NCBI RefSeq assembly: GCF_009739465.1
Contig: NZ_WHOM01000039.1
Span: 175,873 to 239,872 of the forward strand
DNA length: 64,000 bases
Source of the DNA: Streptomyces apocyni
GTDB lineage: Bacteria > Actinomycetota > Actinomycetes > Streptomycetales > Streptomycetaceae
Direction: 5' to 3'
Shown here: positions 63,703 to 64,000 of the stretch, piece by piece
Position numbering within the stretch: position 1 is the first letter of the stretch
How the letters are laid out: each line of letters opens with the position of its first letter
Translations under genes and position numbers: made by a program
The notes under the pieces: generated by a model
What the model was told of the DNA's origin: nothing
Seen by the model: only the letters and a program-made list of their open reading frames with translations
Databases searched by the model: none

Positions 63703-64000
63703 GTGACCGTCACCGGCATGCCCCAGTCCACGCTGCCCGCCCAGCGGGTCCCCGCCCCGGCCGAGGAGGCCGAGGACGTGATCCTGGGGGTGGACACCCA
63801 CAAGGACGTCCATGTTGCCGCCGTCATCACGACCCTGGGCGCCTCGCTCGCCCAGCAGGAGTTCCCGGCAACCGCCATCGGCTATCGCCAACTACTCACC
63901 TGGGCAAGGTCGTTCGGTGTTCTGCGCCGGGCCGGTGTCGAGTGCACCGGCTCCTTCGGGGCCGCGCTGACCCGGGTTCTGTGCCAGGAGGGCATCGACG
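63703..64000 (+). CDS. IS110-family transposase, N-terminal part
   Basis: GTG start with AAGGAG 7 bases upstream. The readable 99 residues include VILGVDTHKDVHVAAVITTL near residue 27, holding the first Asp of the DEDD (RuvC-like) catalytic site, and GVECTGSFGAALTRVL with the conserved Glu. The frame is open to the window end. The catalytic C-terminal serine domain is not visible. Confidence 0.85.
   Translation, partial: MTVTGMPQSTLPAQRVPAPAEEAEDVILGVDTHKDVHVAAVITTLGASLAQQEFPATAIGYRQLLTWARSFGVLRRAGVECTGSFGAALTRVLCQEGID

Larger units (their letters stand above)
63481..64000 (+). mobile_element. IS110-family element, left part (runs off the window)
   Basis: It begins exactly where the IS630 homology stops (after GACAAC at 63480). 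A 222-base non-coding left end precedes a DEDD-type transposase gene. IS110 elements have no long terminal inverted repeats, and none is seen. The right end lies outside the window. Confidence 0.75.

Overview
The window is chromosomal DNA of a Streptomyces or close relative. The GC content is very high, codons end strongly in G or C, GTG starts and ATGA/GTGA stop-start overlaps are frequent, and the core gene sets are typical of that genus: recO-uppS, znuACB-zur, glyS, leuA with a leader peptide, era, ybeY-phoH, and dnaJ-hrcA with a CIRCE element. No rRNA, tRNA or CRISPR array was seen. No stretch over 300 bases lacks a gene.

Layout. (1) 0-6 kb: a minus-strand operon for a Fe/spermidine/aminoethylphosphonate-type ABC importer plus a HAD phosphatase, facing a HutC/GntR regulator that appears frameshifted in a G7 run. 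(2) 6-11 kb: dusB, a Uma2-type nuclease, small conserved actinobacterial proteins, and an aldo/keto reductase-TetR pair with a nested palindromic operator. (3) 11-18 kb: recO, uppS, the zinc operon znuACB-zur with two Zur boxes, and glyS. (4) 18-28 kb: a lipoprotein with no ordinary start codon at its best position, then a probable sialic-acid module. The module has a DHDPS/NAL-family aldolase, an Opp-type importer containing a permease-ATPase fusion, a Tat lipoprotein binding protein, a FadR-type regulator and a secreted sialidase. One motif, GGACGTGGGATNTC, lies in the three relevant promoter regions. (5) 28-33 kb: a NarL-type two-component system, an MMPL exporter with paired palindromes upstream, and a TerB-like zinc-ribbon protein. 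(6) 33-37 kb: leuA with a 15-residue attenuator peptide carrying four Leu codons in a row, then a protealysin-like M4 peptidase with an emfourin-type inhibitor. (7) 37-46 kb: era, a cytidine deaminase-like protein lacking the zinc motifs, an AAA+/TPR-membrane gene pair, HIT, rnz, add, a 180-bp inverted-repeat element, a YjbR protein, a CBS protein, ybeY and phoH. (8) 46-55 kb: accessory sugar genes (PfkB kinase, GH4), an MFS exporter with an XRE regulator, and a tricorn-type protease. (9) 55-62 kb: rsmE, a nitronate monooxygenase-like gene, dnaJ and hrcA, then an MBL-fold protein and a DUF3097 protein. (10) 62-64 kb: a mobile-element graveyard with an IS5-type remnant, an IS630 transposase cut off by an IS110 element, and that IS110 running off the end. 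The IS110 left end is structured and is the expected place for a bridge RNA.

The genus-level conserved block phoH-ybeY-CBS-(CDA)-era and hrcA-dnaJ-rsmE is present but split by inserted accessory genes. Short tandem repeats, in and between genes, are unusually frequent throughout the window.
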